Below are positions 23,976-32,943 of a DNA stretch of 45,482 bases, piece by piece (within the stretch, counting starts at the first letter, position 1; every line of letters begins with the position of its first letter). The notes beneath the pieces were generated by a model. The model saw only the letters and a program-made list of their open reading frames with translations, did not search any database and was not told the DNA's origin. Source of the DNA: JANPEF01 sp031413115 (lineage in GTDB: Bacteria > Eisenbacteria > RBG-16-71-46 > DASYSL01). Position numbers and translations under genes: made by a program. The DNA lies in NCBI GenBank assembly GCA_031413115.1, contig JANOEH010000059.1, positions 1 through 45,482 of the forward strand. Direction: 5' to 3'.

Positions 23976-25607
23976 ATGTCGTTGACCCCGCGTCGTTTCG
24001 CCGCCCCCGTCCTCGCCCTCCTGACCGCCAGCGCTCTCCTTGCCCCGGGACTCCCATGGGGGCCGGGCGTCGCGGGCGCGGACATTGCCGGCCTCGCAGT
24101 CGACCGGGGGACTTTTTCGCCGAACGGCGACGGGCTCGTGGATTCGGTGACCGCGACGTGGATCACGTCCCTGCGAGGCGCCGACAGCATCTACGTCGCG
24201 ATCTGGCCGGAACCCCGGGACACGCTGGTGCTGGCTCCAGTGCGCTCGTTCTCGTTCGGCCGCGGGGTGATCGCCCAGAGCTACCGCCTGACGTGGGATG
24301 GACGGAGCCAGGGCGGCCTGGTTGCGCCCGACTCGCTCTATCGGTTCCAGGTCCGCGAGTACAACGCCGCCGGCGACACCGTGCGCTCGAAGGCCGAGGT
24401 GACGACGTTCCTCGACACGACGCCGCCGCGCGATCCGTACTTCGACAAGGGCTACGACGGCCTGACCGTCACGGAGAAGGACCTGCTCCTCACCGGCTTC
24501 GCGCCCGAGGCCGAGAAGGTGTACCTGTACAAGGGCGGGATCCGTGTCGCCACGCTCCCCGTCGCGAGCCAGGAGGGCACCTTCGACTACGACGCGATTC
24601 TCGACGTGGGCGTCAACACGTTCGCGCTCCAGAGCATCGACCGCGGCCTCAATCTTTCGCCGCTCGTGCCGGCGGTCACGATCACCTACTCCAACACCGC
24701 GGACATCGGCTTCCTGCGCGTGACGCCATTCGAGTCGTCGCCCAACGCCGACGGCTTCCTCGACACGGTCAAGGTTCTGGTCGCGCTCGACGCGCCCACG
24801 ACGCGGCTCCGCGTCGAGATCCGCGCGGCGAATCCGCCGCTCACCGGGATCCAGTTCGCGGACTCGGTGAACTCGATCGCGACCCTGTTCGACGGCCCGG
24901 CCGTTGCTGGCGACCACGAGTTCTACTGGTTCGGACGGGACAGTACCGGGACGGCCGTCGCCGACGGCAGCTGGTGGGCGTTCGCCCAGGCCGAGAGCGC
25001 GGGCGCGCTCGGGGAGCCGTTGCCCGGCCGGAAGGTGTTCACGCGCTTCGTGGTCGACAACACACCGCCGTCGGTGCCGGTCGTCGACCCGGGCACGATC
25101 ACCGAGACGACGCGCAACTTCATCGTGCTGCAGGGCAACACGCCCGGCGCCGACTCCGTCTACGTCGCCCGCGGCGGCACGGTCGTGTCCCGCATCACCG
25201 GGCCGCGCTGGAGTACGACCCCGAACCTCGTGATCGGCGACAACTCGTTCACCTTTCGCGGCGTCGACCGGGCCGGGAATCGCTCGGCCTTCGGTTCCCC
25301 GTTCGTCGTCACCTACTCCGAGCCGATCGGCTTCAACGCGCCCGAGCGCTTCCGCGCCACCGACGTGTTCGACCTCAACCTGACGAAGACCGCGCGCGCC
25401 GTGCAGATCGACCTCTACGACCTGCGCGGCCGCCGCGTCCGCACGCTCCTGGTGAACCAGCTCAACCAGCGCTACGAATTGCCGTGGAACGTGAAGGACG
25501 ACGCGGGCAACACGGTCGGCGACGGGCCGTACGTCGCGCGCGCGACCGTGACCTACGAGGACGGGACGACCAGCGTCACGACCGCCGCCGTGGTGGTGGC
25601 GAAATGA
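23976..25607 (+). CDS. Secreted multi-domain beta-sandwich protein with FlgD-Ig-like end
   Basis: 543 residues with a signal peptide (cut near AGA, about 36). Two segments begin with the 'FSPNGDG..D' / 'SSPNADGFLDTV' motif found in gliding-motility/CHU_C-like surface proteins. Ig-like segments with 'DTTPPRDPYFDKG' and 'DNTPPSVPVVDPG' (Big/bacterial Ig style) follow, and the C-terminal block 'IDLYDLRGRRVRTLLV' ... DGPYVARATV is FlgD-Ig-like. It is probably exported to the cell surface. ATG 23976 lacks a Shine-Dalgarno; CAGACT ends 7 bases upstream, suggesting a leaderless start. It overlaps the PorV-like gene as ATGA. Confidence 0.83.
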   Translation: MSLTPRRFAAPVLALLTASALLAPGLPWGPGVAGADIAGLAVDRGTFSPNGDGLVDSVTATWITSLRGADSIYVAIWPEPRDTLVLAPVRSFSFGRGVIAQSYRLTWDGRSQGGLVAPDSLYRFQVREYNAAGDTVRSKAEVTTFLDTTPPRDPYFDKGYDGLTVTEKDLLLTGFAPEAEKVYLYKGGIRVATLPVASQEGTFDYDAILDVGVNTFALQSIDRGLNLSPLVPAVTITYSNTADIGFLRVTPFESSPNADGFLDTVKVLVALDAPTTRLRVEIRAANPPLTGIQFADSVNSIATLFDGPAVAGDHEFYWFGRDSTGTAVADGSWWAFAQAESAGALGEPLPGRKVFTRFVVDNTPPSVPVVDPGTITETTRNFIVLQGNTPGADSVYVARGGTVVSRITGPRWSTTPNLVIGDNSFTFRGVDRAGNRSAFGSPFVVTYSEPIGFNAPERFRATDVFDLNLTKTARAVQIDLYDLRGRRVRTLLVNQLNQRYELPWNVKDDAGNTVGDGPYVARATVTYEDGTTSVTTAAVVVAK

Positions 25608-26539
25608 TGCCGGGCGCGAAGCGCCCAGGGTTGTTGTTGATTGCCTTCTCGGCCTGCGGATTCGTTCTTGGCGTGGGCTCCGCCCACGGAGCTACCTCGG
25701 CCGCGTTCCCGTCGTCCGACGGCGGACCGCGGGCGATCGCGCTGGGCGGCCACATGGTGGTGATGACCGTCGACGATCTGGCGCTCGAGACGAACCCTGC
25801 GCGCCTGGCGTACGCGTCGAATACCGTGACCGCGCAGTACGATCGCTTGTCGCCCGACCTCGACTTCAACCGCGGACGCATCGGCGGGGCGTTCGCGCTG
25901 GGACCCAGTGCGGCCGATCCCGACCAGGGCTCGAAGCCGTACCGCATGGTCGTCGGCGCGTCGCTGGCGACGCAGCAGCTGACGCTGATCGAGGGCTCCG
26001 GCTACCGCGAAGCCACCTTCTCCGCCGGTGTGGCCTACGCGCCGATGGCGCTGGGCGCGGGCGGCATCACCGTGCGCTACCAGCGCGCCGACTCCGACGT
26101 CGCGGGCGCGAGCGCATCGGGCTTCGGCGTCGACGTGGGGATCTCCGTCGACCTGGCCGAGCACTGGGACGCCGCGCTGACCGTGACCGACGCCTTCGGG
26201 CGCACCACCTTCGAGAACTCGGGCGACGAGGATCGCCTGGCGCGCACCACGATCGGCATCGCCGCGGTGCGCCGCAAGTGGTGGCAGGCCGAGATCGACT
26301 ACGTGTTCGAGCAGAGCACGACGTCCGCGGTGGCCGGCGGCGCCGAGTTCCACGTGGTTCCGGGCAGGCTCGACCTGCGCGTCGGCGTGTCGCAGGAGCT
26401 GCGTGAGCCGGCGCGGACGCTGATGTCGGCCGGCGCCGGCGTGGCGTTCAAGGCCTTCCACCTCGACTACGCCTATCGCTCCGATCCCGACGGGGCCTTC
26501 GACGTCCAGCACCGTGTCGCGCTGGGCGCCCGCTTCTGA
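25604..26539 (+). CDS. PorV/PorQ-like outer-membrane beta-barrel protein
   Basis: 311 residues with a signal peptide (core LLLIAFSACGFVLGVGSA). The mature start, 'GPRAIALGGHMVVMTVDDLALETNPARLAY', fits the PorV/PorQ/UPF0164 pattern (ARa.algga..a..dD..a...NPA.l), followed by alternating beta strands and a C-terminal strand ending in Phe (RVALGARF), as in outer-membrane barrels. PorV proteins shuttle type IX secretion cargo in Bacteroidota; FadL-like transport is the alternative. It is translationally coupled to the preceding FlgD-Ig protein, so the two probably act together. ATG 25607 is a second possible start. Confidence 0.82.
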   Translation: MMPGAKRPGLLLIAFSACGFVLGVGSAHGATSAAFPSSDGGPRAIALGGHMVVMTVDDLALETNPARLAYASNTVTAQYDRLSPDLDFNRGRIGGAFALGPSAADPDQGSKPYRMVVGASLATQQLTLIEGSGYREATFSAGVAYAPMALGAGGITVRYQRADSDVAGASASGFGVDVGISVDLAEHWDAALTVTDAFGRTTFENSGDEDRLARTTIGIAAVRRKWWQAEIDYVFEQSTTSAVAGGAEFHVVPGRLDLRVGVSQELREPARTLMSAGAGVAFKAFHLDYAYRSDPDGAFDVQHRVALGARF

Positions 26540-26561
26540 CCCTCCCCCCGAGGAGGCATCC

Positions 26562-29162
26562 GTGACGTTGCGTCCCGATGCGCTGTTCCACCCGATGTTC
26601 CTGAGCCCCCGCCGCGGTCTCGACGTCGATCCCTTCGAAGCCCTGCCCAGGAAGCGCACCGACACGCTCGACGCGCCGCGACGTCCCGTGCGCGATCGCT
26701 GGTTCCACATCGAGCACGTGCGCCTCGACATCGCGGTCGACGTGGCGAAGGGCACGATCGCGGGTACCGCCACGCTGACGATCCGGCCGATTGCCGCCGG
26801 GCTCGTCGCGATCGGTCTCGATGCGGCCGAGATGAAGATCGGCGCCGTGACGGTCGTGCGCGGCGCGCGGGCCGGCCGCCGGCTGCGCACTGCGTACGAC
26901 GGCGAGATGCTCGCGGTGAAGCTCGATCGCGCCTACGGCCACGAGGAGACGGTGACGCTCTGCATCGCCTACAAGGCGAAGCCGCGGCGTGGCTTCTGGT
27001 TCGTGCGGCCCGACGCGGCCTATCCCGAGCGCCACGCACAGGGCTGGTCGCAGGGCCAGGCCGAGGACAGTCGCGGCTGGTTCCCGATCCACGACCATCC
27101 GAACGACAAGTTCACCAGCGAGATCGTGGTGACCGCGGCGAGCGACTTGCGCACGGTGGCGAACGGGCGCCTGGCGGCGAAGAAGCGCAGCGCCGACGGC
27201 GCCACGACGACGTGGCACTGGATTCAGGAGCGGCCGCACCCGGCGTACCTCGTGTCGCTGGTGGTCGCGCCGTATGTCGAGACGAAGTCGAAAGCAGGCA
27301 AGGTGCCGCTTCGCTTCTACGCGTTTGCGGGACAGGACCGCGCGGCGAAGCGCCTGTACGGCAAGACGGCCGACATGGTGAAGACCTTCGAGCGCCTGTT
27401 CGGGCCCTATCCGTGGCGCGAATACGCGCAGACCGTCGTCAGCGAGTTCACCTGGGGCGGCATGGAGAACACGGGCGCGACCACGTTGACCGAGAAGGCG
27501 TTGCTCGACGATCGCGCCGCGCTCGACGTGTCCTACGAGGGCCTGGTCTCGCACGAGCTGGCGCACCAGTGGTGGGGCGACCTGGTCACCTGCCGCGGCT
27601 GGCACCACAACTGGCTCAACGAGTCGTGGGCCACGTTCTGCGAGAACCTGTACGAGGAGAAGGCGCACGGATCCGAGGCCGCGCAGTGGGAGCGCGTGCA
27701 GAAGCGCGCGCAGTACCTCCTCCAGGATTTCGCCCAGTATCGCCGGCCGATCGTGTTCGACCGCTACGTGATCCCGATGGACCTGTTCGACCGCCATGCC
27801 TACGAGAAGGGCTCGCTCGTGCTGACCATGCTGCGCGACGAGCTGGGCGACGAGGTGTTCTTCCGCGCCGCACGCCGGCACCTGACGACCCACGCGTTCG
27901 GCTTCGCCGACACGCACGATTTCCGCCGTGCGTTCGAGGAAGAGAGCGCCCGCGACCTGGGCTGGTTCTTCGAGCAATGGGTGTACGCCGCCGGTTTCCC
28001 CGAGCTCGAGGTCCGCTGGCGCGCCGAGAAGCATGGCGGTCGCGCGACCGGGCGCGCGTTCGTGACTGTGCGCCAGGCGCAGAGCACGCGCCAGGCCGGC
28101 CACGAGACGACGCCGCTGTTCCGCTTCGGGCTCGACGTGGTCGTGTGGAGCGGCGCCTCCGCGACCGGCCGGGGTCGCGGCCGTCGCCACAGGCTGGATG
28201 TGACGAAACGCGAGGAGACGTTCGTTCTCGACGGGCCGGGCGGCGCGCCGTCGCGCATCGCCGTCGATCCGGACTTCCGGCTTCTCTGCGCGCTCGACCT
28301 GGCGCAGGACGTGTCCGCGTGGCGCAACGCGCTGGCGCACGATCCCTCGCCGGCCGAGCGCATGCGCGCCGCCCGCACGCTCGGCACGCTGCGCGGTGCG
28401 GCGACCGACCGCGCAACGGGCGCGGCGCTGGAGAAGACGCTCGAGCGCGACGCCTCCGCGCCGGTGCGCATGGCGGCGGCGATCGCGCTGGGCGAACGGG
28501 CTTCCGGGCGACGTGGAGCCGTGTTGGCACGGACTGTGCGCTCGCTCGCCGCCGCACTGGCGAAGAACCGCGACCCGCACGCGCGCCGCGCCGCGGCATT
28601 CGCGCTGGGCCTGTGCGGCATAGCGGGCGAGGCGGCGCTGCTGGCGGCGTGCGCGCCCGGCAAGGGCGGCGATCGCTCGTACCTGGTGCAGGCCACCGCG
28701 CTCAAGGCGCTGGCGCACCTGAAGTCGCCGCGCCTGCTCGCAGCCTGCACCGCCGCGATGGAGTCGCGCGGCTGGCGCGACCTCGTGCCCATGGCGGCGC
28801 TCGACGCGCTGGCGATGGCCCCGGTGCCCGGCGCGTTCGACCTCGCGTACACGCACGTGCGCTACGGCGAGACGCAGGAGGTGCGCGAAGCCGCGGTGCG
28901 GTTGCTCGGCGCGCTGGCGAAGGACAAGCGCGTGAAGGCGTTGCGTCGCGAGCAGGCCCGGCACGTCGCGCCCACGCTGGCCGAGCTGATGGCCGATCCG
29001 TCCGTGTTCGTCCAGCTGGCGGCGACACAGGGCGCGGGCAAGCTGGGCGACAAGTCGCTGGTGCCGGCGCTGCGCAGCGTGCAGCGCGATGCGGCGTGGG
29101 ATCACCTGGTGCGCACGGCGGGCAAGTCGATCAAGGCCCTGACGAAGAAAGCGGGAGCGTGA
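26562..29162 (+). CDS. M1-family metallo-aminopeptidase with HEAT-like C-terminus
   Basis: 866 residues. The M1 order is clear: N-terminal beta domain, substrate-binding GGMEN, then the zinc site HELAHQWWGDL (His331, Glu332, His335) and Glu354 in NESWA, exactly HExxH-x18-E. From about residue 560 the tail consists of Ala-rich helical pairs that look like HEAT repeats ('APVRMAAAIALGERA', 'ARRAAAFALGLCG', 'VREAAVRLLGALA') instead of the usual ERAP1-type C-domain. There is no signal peptide, so it is cytoplasmic and probably trims peptides. GTG 26562 follows GAGGAGG. It overlaps the rhodanese gene by 4 bases. Confidence 0.94.
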   Translation: MTLRPDALFHPMFLSPRRGLDVDPFEALPRKRTDTLDAPRRPVRDRWFHIEHVRLDIAVDVAKGTIAGTATLTIRPIAAGLVAIGLDAAEMKIGAVTVVRGARAGRRLRTAYDGEMLAVKLDRAYGHEETVTLCIAYKAKPRRGFWFVRPDAAYPERHAQGWSQGQAEDSRGWFPIHDHPNDKFTSEIVVTAASDLRTVANGRLAAKKRSADGATTTWHWIQERPHPAYLVSLVVAPYVETKSKAGKVPLRFYAFAGQDRAAKRLYGKTADMVKTFERLFGPYPWREYAQTVVSEFTWGGMENTGATTLTEKALLDDRAALDVSYEGLVSHELAHQWWGDLVTCRGWHHNWLNESWATFCENLYEEKAHGSEAAQWERVQKRAQYLLQDFAQYRRPIVFDRYVIPMDLFDRHAYEKGSLVLTMLRDELGDEVFFRAARRHLTTHAFGFADTHDFRRAFEEESARDLGWFFEQWVYAAGFPELEVRWRAEKHGGRATGRAFVTVRQAQSTRQAGHETTPLFRFGLDVVVWSGASATGRGRGRRHRLDVTKREETFVLDGPGGAPSRIAVDPDFRLLCALDLAQDVSAWRNALAHDPSPAERMRAARTLGTLRGAATDRATGAALEKTLERDASAPVRMAAAIALGERASGRRGAVLARTVRSLAAALAKNRDPHARRAAAFALGLCGIAGEAALLAACAPGKGGDRSYLVQATALKALAHLKSPRLLAACTAAMESRGWRDLVPMAALDALAMAPVPGAFDLAYTHVRYGETQEVREAAVRLLGALAKDKRVKALRREQARHVAPTLAELMADPSVFVQLAATQGAGKLGDKSLVPALRSVQRDAAWDHLVRTAGKSIKALTKKAGA

Positions 29163-29527
29163 AGACGTACCACGACCTGGTGAACGAGGCGCGTCCGCGC
29201 GTCCGTGAGGTGACCGTCGAGGACGTGATGCAGCAGCAGGTGAAGGACGACGGGACCGTCTACGTCGACGTCCGCGAAGACCGCGAGTGGGTCGCCGGCC
29301 GCATGCCCGGGGCGGTGCACATCGGTCGCGGCGTGCTCGAGTTGACGGTGCAGCAGGTGCTGCCCGAGAGGTCGACGCCGCTCGTCCTCTACTGCGCGGG
29401 TGGCAACCGCTCGGTGCTGGCGGCCGACGTGCTGCAGGCCATGGGCTACACGAACGTCGCGTCGATGAGCGGCGGCATGCGTGCCTGGATGCAGGCCGGC
29501 GGCGACGTGGAGAAGGGGCAGGCGTGA
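29159..29527 (+). CDS. Single-domain rhodanese-like sulfurtransferase
   Basis: 122 residues. It contains VYVDVREDREWVAGRMPGA, the typical CH2A/entry motif, and the active-site loop YCAGGNRS with the catalytic Cys and a loop of the normal size for sulfur transfer, followed by LAADVLQAMGYTNVASMSGG. It would carry persulfide sulfur from thiosulfate or a cysteine desulfurase to an unknown acceptor. The start is GTG 29159, overlapping the aminopeptidase stop (GTGA); its own stop overlaps the exonuclease start in the same way. Confidence 0.92.
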   Translation: MKTYHDLVNEARPRVREVTVEDVMQQQVKDDGTVYVDVREDREWVAGRMPGAVHIGRGVLELTVQQVLPERSTPLVLYCAGGNRSVLAADVLQAMGYTNVASMSGGMRAWMQAGGDVEKGQA

Positions 29528-30369
29528 GCGCCGCGCGCACCGGGGGGCGGCTCAAGCTCGAGCGCCCGCTCGTGTACCTCGACCTCGAGACCACGGGCGT
29601 CGATCCGCGCAACGACCGGATCGTCGAAGTCTCGCTGATGAAGGTCTTCCCGCCGGGGCCCGACGGCACGTCGCCCGAGCCGGTGGTCAAGACGCGGCGC
29701 GTGAACCCCGGCATGCCGGTCCCGCCCGGCGCCACCGCCATCCACCACATCACCGACGCCGACGTCGCCGACGAGCCGCGCTTCGAGAAGCTGGCGAAGT
29801 CGCTGTTCGAGCTGTGCAGCGACTGTGACTTCGCCGGCTTCGGCGTGCGTCGCTTCGACCTGCCCCTGCTCGCCGCCGAGTTCCGCCGGGCCAGCCTGAC
29901 GTTCGAGTACCAGGGCCGCCACGTCATCGACGGCAAGGACATCTTTCACCTCAAGGAGCCGCGCACGCTCACCGCCGCGTACGCGCTGTACTGCGGTGGC
30001 GAGCTGCAGTCGGCGCACTCGGCCGAGGCCGACATGCTGGCCTCGCGCGACGTCATCCTGGGCCAGCTCGATCGCTACGACGACCTGCCGGGCGACGTCG
30101 AGTCGCTGGCGAAGGTGGGCGCCCCCGAGGCCGATCCGGACGCCGTCGATTCCGAGGGCAAGCTCAAGTGGATCGACGGCGAGGCCTGCCTCAACTTCGG
30201 CAAGGGCAAGGGCAAGTCGCTGCGCGAGCTGACCGCGACCGAGGACGGCCGCGGGCTCCTGCGCTGGATCGTGGGCAAGGACTTCAGCGCCGAGGTGAAG
30301 TCGATCGTGCGCGCCGCGCTGGATGGAAGGTTTCCGCTGCGGGAGGCGCGCGCGGGAAGCGAGCCATGA
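29524..30369 (+). CDS. DnaQ-like 3'-5' exonuclease with DUF3820-like C-terminal domain
   Basis: 281 residues. The DEDD exonuclease motifs are present: Exo I LDLETTG (Asp20, Glu22), a middle motif FGVRRFDLPLL with its Asp, and Exo III HSAEAD (His165, Asp170), so it is of the DEDDh type. A second module follows at about residues 215-275, with LNFGKGKGKSLREL and LRWIVGKDFSAEVKSIV, which match the short DUF3820-type domain often linked to exonucleases. It acts on single-stranded DNA or RNA ends. The GTG start overlaps the rhodanese stop; the stop overlaps the Fic start (ATGA). Confidence 0.9.
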   Translation: MSAARTGGRLKLERPLVYLDLETTGVDPRNDRIVEVSLMKVFPPGPDGTSPEPVVKTRRVNPGMPVPPGATAIHHITDADVADEPRFEKLAKSLFELCSDCDFAGFGVRRFDLPLLAAEFRRASLTFEYQGRHVIDGKDIFHLKEPRTLTAAYALYCGGELQSAHSAEADMLASRDVILGQLDRYDDLPGDVESLAKVGAPEADPDAVDSEGKLKWIDGEACLNFGKGKGKSLRELTATEDGRGLLRWIVGKDFSAEVKSIVRAALDGRFPLREARAGSEP

Positions 30370-31502
30370 GTTTTCGACCGCGCTTCACGATGACGAACGG
30401 TCTCGTGCGGGATCTGGGCAAGATCGAGGCCGCCAAGGCGGTCATCGCGCTCCTGCCGCTTCCACCGGACGGAAGCATTCTCCTGCGCCGTCGAGCGATG
30501 GAACAAAGCACGCTCAACTCGACCCAGATCGAAGGAAACCCGCTTCGACTCGAGGAGCTTCGAGCGGCGGTGGGGAGCGATCGAACTGGAACTTCTGCCG
30601 AGCAGGAAGTGCGCAACTACTGGCGCGCGCTCGACCTCGTCGACCTGCGCTCGGAGTCCGGCGATCCCCTCTCGGAGCCCTTCATCCAGGAGTTGCACAG
30701 CGTCGTGATCGTTCGCGGGCCGGGCCGAAGGGGTCTGCGGAGTGACTACCGCACCGCTGAGTGTCCGGTCGTCGACTCGGGGAGCAAGGCCATCGTCTAC
30801 GGCCCTCCGGAACCCCGAGATGTTCCGGTCCTGATGCAGGAGCTGGTCGAGTGGCTTGCCTCGGAGGATGGAGCCGGGCTCTCGACACCGCTTCGCGCGG
30901 GGCTGCTCGCACACCGATTCCTGTCGATTCACCCTTTCGGCGACGGAAATGGCCGGACAGCCCGATTGCTCGCCACGGCGGAGATGTGGCGCGAGAGCTA
31001 TCGGATGAAGGGCTTTCTCTCCTTCGACGAACACTTCAATCGCCATCGGGCCACGTACTATGCGGCGATCCAGATGGGCCTTCCCGTCAACTACTACGAC
31101 GGGAGGAACGACCCGGATCACACGCAGTGGCTGGAGTATTTCCTCGGTGTCGTCGCGGGAGCTGCCGACGCGCTCATCGACAACGCGGCGAAGATGCACC
31201 GCGCCCTGGGTCGTGAGGCGAGCCCGTGGGACGGCCTCAACAGGCGCCAACAGCAGGTGCTGACCCGCTTGCTGCTCAAGGTTCGATCGAAACAGCCCGA
31301 GTGGGCGGAGGTTCGTCCGGCGGACATCGCTGATTGGTTCGGGGTCTCGGCCGCCACCGCCCGAGATTGGCTCAAGGAGTGGGCCGGAATCGGATTCGTC
31401 GAGCCTGTGGTCTCGGGGCAAGGGGAGCGAATACGACGCTACGTGCTGGCCAGGAGCTGGCACGACCTGCTGGAGGCTGGTGGTGACGCCGGATCGGAAT
31501 AG
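30366..31502 (+). CDS. Fic-domain AMP-transferase with winged-helix C-terminus
   Basis: 378 residues. The Fic active-site motif is HPFGDGNGRTAR (catalytic His189), complete. An N-terminal inhibitory helix STQIEGN (Glu56) matches [S/T]xxxE[G/N], so the enzyme is of the self-inhibited class II. After the Fic fold, residues about 295-370 form a winged helix ('NRRQQQVLTRLLL', 'RPADIADWFGVSAATARDWL'). Such proteins transfer AMP to Tyr/Thr/Ser of a target; the target is unknown. GC content drops relative to the preceding genes, suggesting acquisition, although the 4-base overlap ties it into the operon. The stop codon lies in a 12-bp tandem repeat. Confidence 0.92.
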   Translation: MSFRPRFTMTNGLVRDLGKIEAAKAVIALLPLPPDGSILLRRRAMEQSTLNSTQIEGNPLRLEELRAAVGSDRTGTSAEQEVRNYWRALDLVDLRSESGDPLSEPFIQELHSVVIVRGPGRRGLRSDYRTAECPVVDSGSKAIVYGPPEPRDVPVLMQELVEWLASEDGAGLSTPLRAGLLAHRFLSIHPFGDGNGRTARLLATAEMWRESYRMKGFLSFDEHFNRHRATYYAAIQMGLPVNYYDGRNDPDHTQWLEYFLGVVAGAADALIDNAAKMHRALGREASPWDGLNRRQQQVLTRLLLKVRSKQPEWAEVRPADIADWFGVSAATARDWLKEWAGIGFVEPVVSGQGERIRRYVLARSWHDLLEAGGDAGSE

Positions 31503-31515
31503 CGATCGGAATAGC
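31492..31515 (+). repeat. 12-bp perfect tandem repeat across the fic stop codon
   Basis: GATCGGAATAGC occurs twice in a row (31492-31503 and 31504-31515). The stop TAG of fic (31500-31502) lies in the first copy; the second copy is non-coding. It looks like a small slippage duplication. Confidence 0.8.
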
Positions 31516-31570
31516 GCCCTGATTTCTGGGTGAAGATTCCCAGGAGCAGGTTAACCCCTTGGGATCGTGT

Positions 31571-31582
31571 GGGCGGCCGCCC
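31571..31582. repeat. 12-bp perfect palindrome before a membrane-protein gene
   Basis: GGGCGGCCGCCC lies about 90 bases before ATG 31673 in the 170-base gap after fic. It could be an operator, or chance in GC-rich DNA. No clear -35/-10 pair is nearby. Confidence 0.35.
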
Positions 31583-31672
31583 GGTTAGCGATGGTCGCAG
31601 TGGGGAATAGCACGAACTAGCTTCACTTTGGTTCACGACTTCGATTCACGAAAGTCTCTGCGGAGGGACGCC

Positions 31673-32833
31673 ATGAAGCCCGATCCCGAGGTCTCACCGC
31701 TCGCGAACGAAGCGCCGCTGCGCTGGATGCGCCGCCTGCGCGTCGTGCCGAAAGACGGCCTCGGTGTGGGCCGCCGCGCGGTGCTGGTCGCGGTGATCAC
31801 CTGGGTGCCGATCATGGCGTGGGCCTTCTTGACCGGGCGACTGCCCGCGGCGGAGGGCAGTGAGTCGGTTCTCCGCCACTTCGGTGTCCATGTGCGCTGC
31901 CTGCTGGCGATTCCGCTGCTCATCGCCGGCGAGGCGATGCTGCATCGCATCCTCGGAATGATCAAGAGCCGCATCGACGCGGCCGGCCTGGTGCCCGACG
32001 ATCGCCGCCCCGCGTTCGCCGCCGGGAACGACTCGATCCGGCGCCTGGGCGAGCGAACCCTGCCCTGGATCGTCATCCTCGGCATCGTCGTCGCCACGAC
32101 GTTCGTGCGCGGGCTCGACCTGTCGGACGACGCGATCGCGTGGGCGCTGGACAGCGACGGAACGCTGGGCTTCGGCGGGTGGTGGTTCATCCACGTCGTG
32201 CGCTCGCTCTACTTCGGGCTTGCACTCGCCTGGCTGTGGCGGCTGGGGCTGGTGACCCTCTGGTTCTCGAAGCTCGCGCGCGTGGGCCTCTCGCTCGTGC
32301 CCACCCACCCCGACAGGATGGGCGGGATGTCGATGGTGCAGACGATGCCGGCAGCGTTCACGCCGTTCACGCTCGCGGCGTCGTCCGTGCTTGCCGCGGC
32401 GTGGGCGCACCAGATCCTCTCGCACGGCGCACACCTCAAGGACTTCGCGTACGAGGCGCTCACCTTCACCATCGTGTGGTGCCTGCTCCTGCTCCTGCCG
32501 CTGCTCGTGCTGACGCCGGTCCTGATGAAGGCGCGCCGCGCCGCGATCCCGGCCTATGGTGCGCTCGTGGGCCTGCAGGGACGGCTTACGCACAAGCGCT
32601 GGATCGAGCACGAACCCGTCGGCGACGAGCCGATCCTCTCGGCGTCGGAGATCGGGCCCATCGCGGACGCGGCGACGATGTACGACGCGGTGCTCGCCAT
32701 GCAGGCGGTGCCGATCGGGAAGAAGACGCTGATGGGCGTGCTGGCGCCGATCGCGGTGCCGTTCCTGCTCGTGACGACGCTCGAGATCCCGCTGTCGCAG
32801 CTGCTGCAGCAGGTGCTCAAGATCCTGATGTAG
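31673..32833 (+). CDS. Polytopic membrane protein of unknown function
   Basis: 386 residues with about seven hydrophobic helices (for example VLVAVITWVPIMAWAFL, 'LPWIVILGIVVATTFV', CLLLLLPLLVLTPVLM). A conserved-looking loop, HFGVHVRCLLAIPLLIAGE, follows the first helix, a cytoplasmic or periplasmic loop has VPTHPDRMGGM, and the C-terminal third is soluble before a last helix. I recall similar uncharacterised proteins in other bacteria, with the same 'HFG.H.R.L.aiPLLi.aE' block, but no function. ATG 31673 follows GGAGGG. It is convergent with the symporter gene; the 110 bases between their ends contain no terminator hairpin that I can see. Confidence 0.8.
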   Translation: MKPDPEVSPLANEAPLRWMRRLRVVPKDGLGVGRRAVLVAVITWVPIMAWAFLTGRLPAAEGSESVLRHFGVHVRCLLAIPLLIAGEAMLHRILGMIKSRIDAAGLVPDDRRPAFAAGNDSIRRLGERTLPWIVILGIVVATTFVRGLDLSDDAIAWALDSDGTLGFGGWWFIHVVRSLYFGLALAWLWRLGLVTLWFSKLARVGLSLVPTHPDRMGGMSMVQTMPAAFTPFTLAASSVLAAAWAHQILSHGAHLKDFAYEALTFTIVWCLLLLLPLLVLTPVLMKARRAAIPAYGALVGLQGRLTHKRWIEHEPVGDEPILSASEIGPIADAATMYDAVLAMQAVPIGKKTLMGVLAPIAVPFLLVTTLEIPLSQLLQQVLKILM

Positions 32834-32943
32834 CTCCTGGCGAAGCCCACTCCTGAAAGCCTGATGGAACGGGATCAGTTTGGCCAAGATTATCGACCTG
32901 ATCGAAGTCTCGTAACTCGGCTAACTTGCCAATGACTCCCACA

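Noticed and set aside
26448..29942. 1164-codon open frame on the minus strand
   Set aside because: It lies opposite the M1 aminopeptidase, rhodanese and exonuclease genes. Its translation is Arg/Ala/His-rich with no domain, the usual shadow of high-GC coding DNA.
31571..31582. Palindrome as an integration or phage attachment site
   Set aside because: There is no integrase, tRNA or repeated copy nearby; in GC-rich DNA a 12-bp palindrome can arise by chance.
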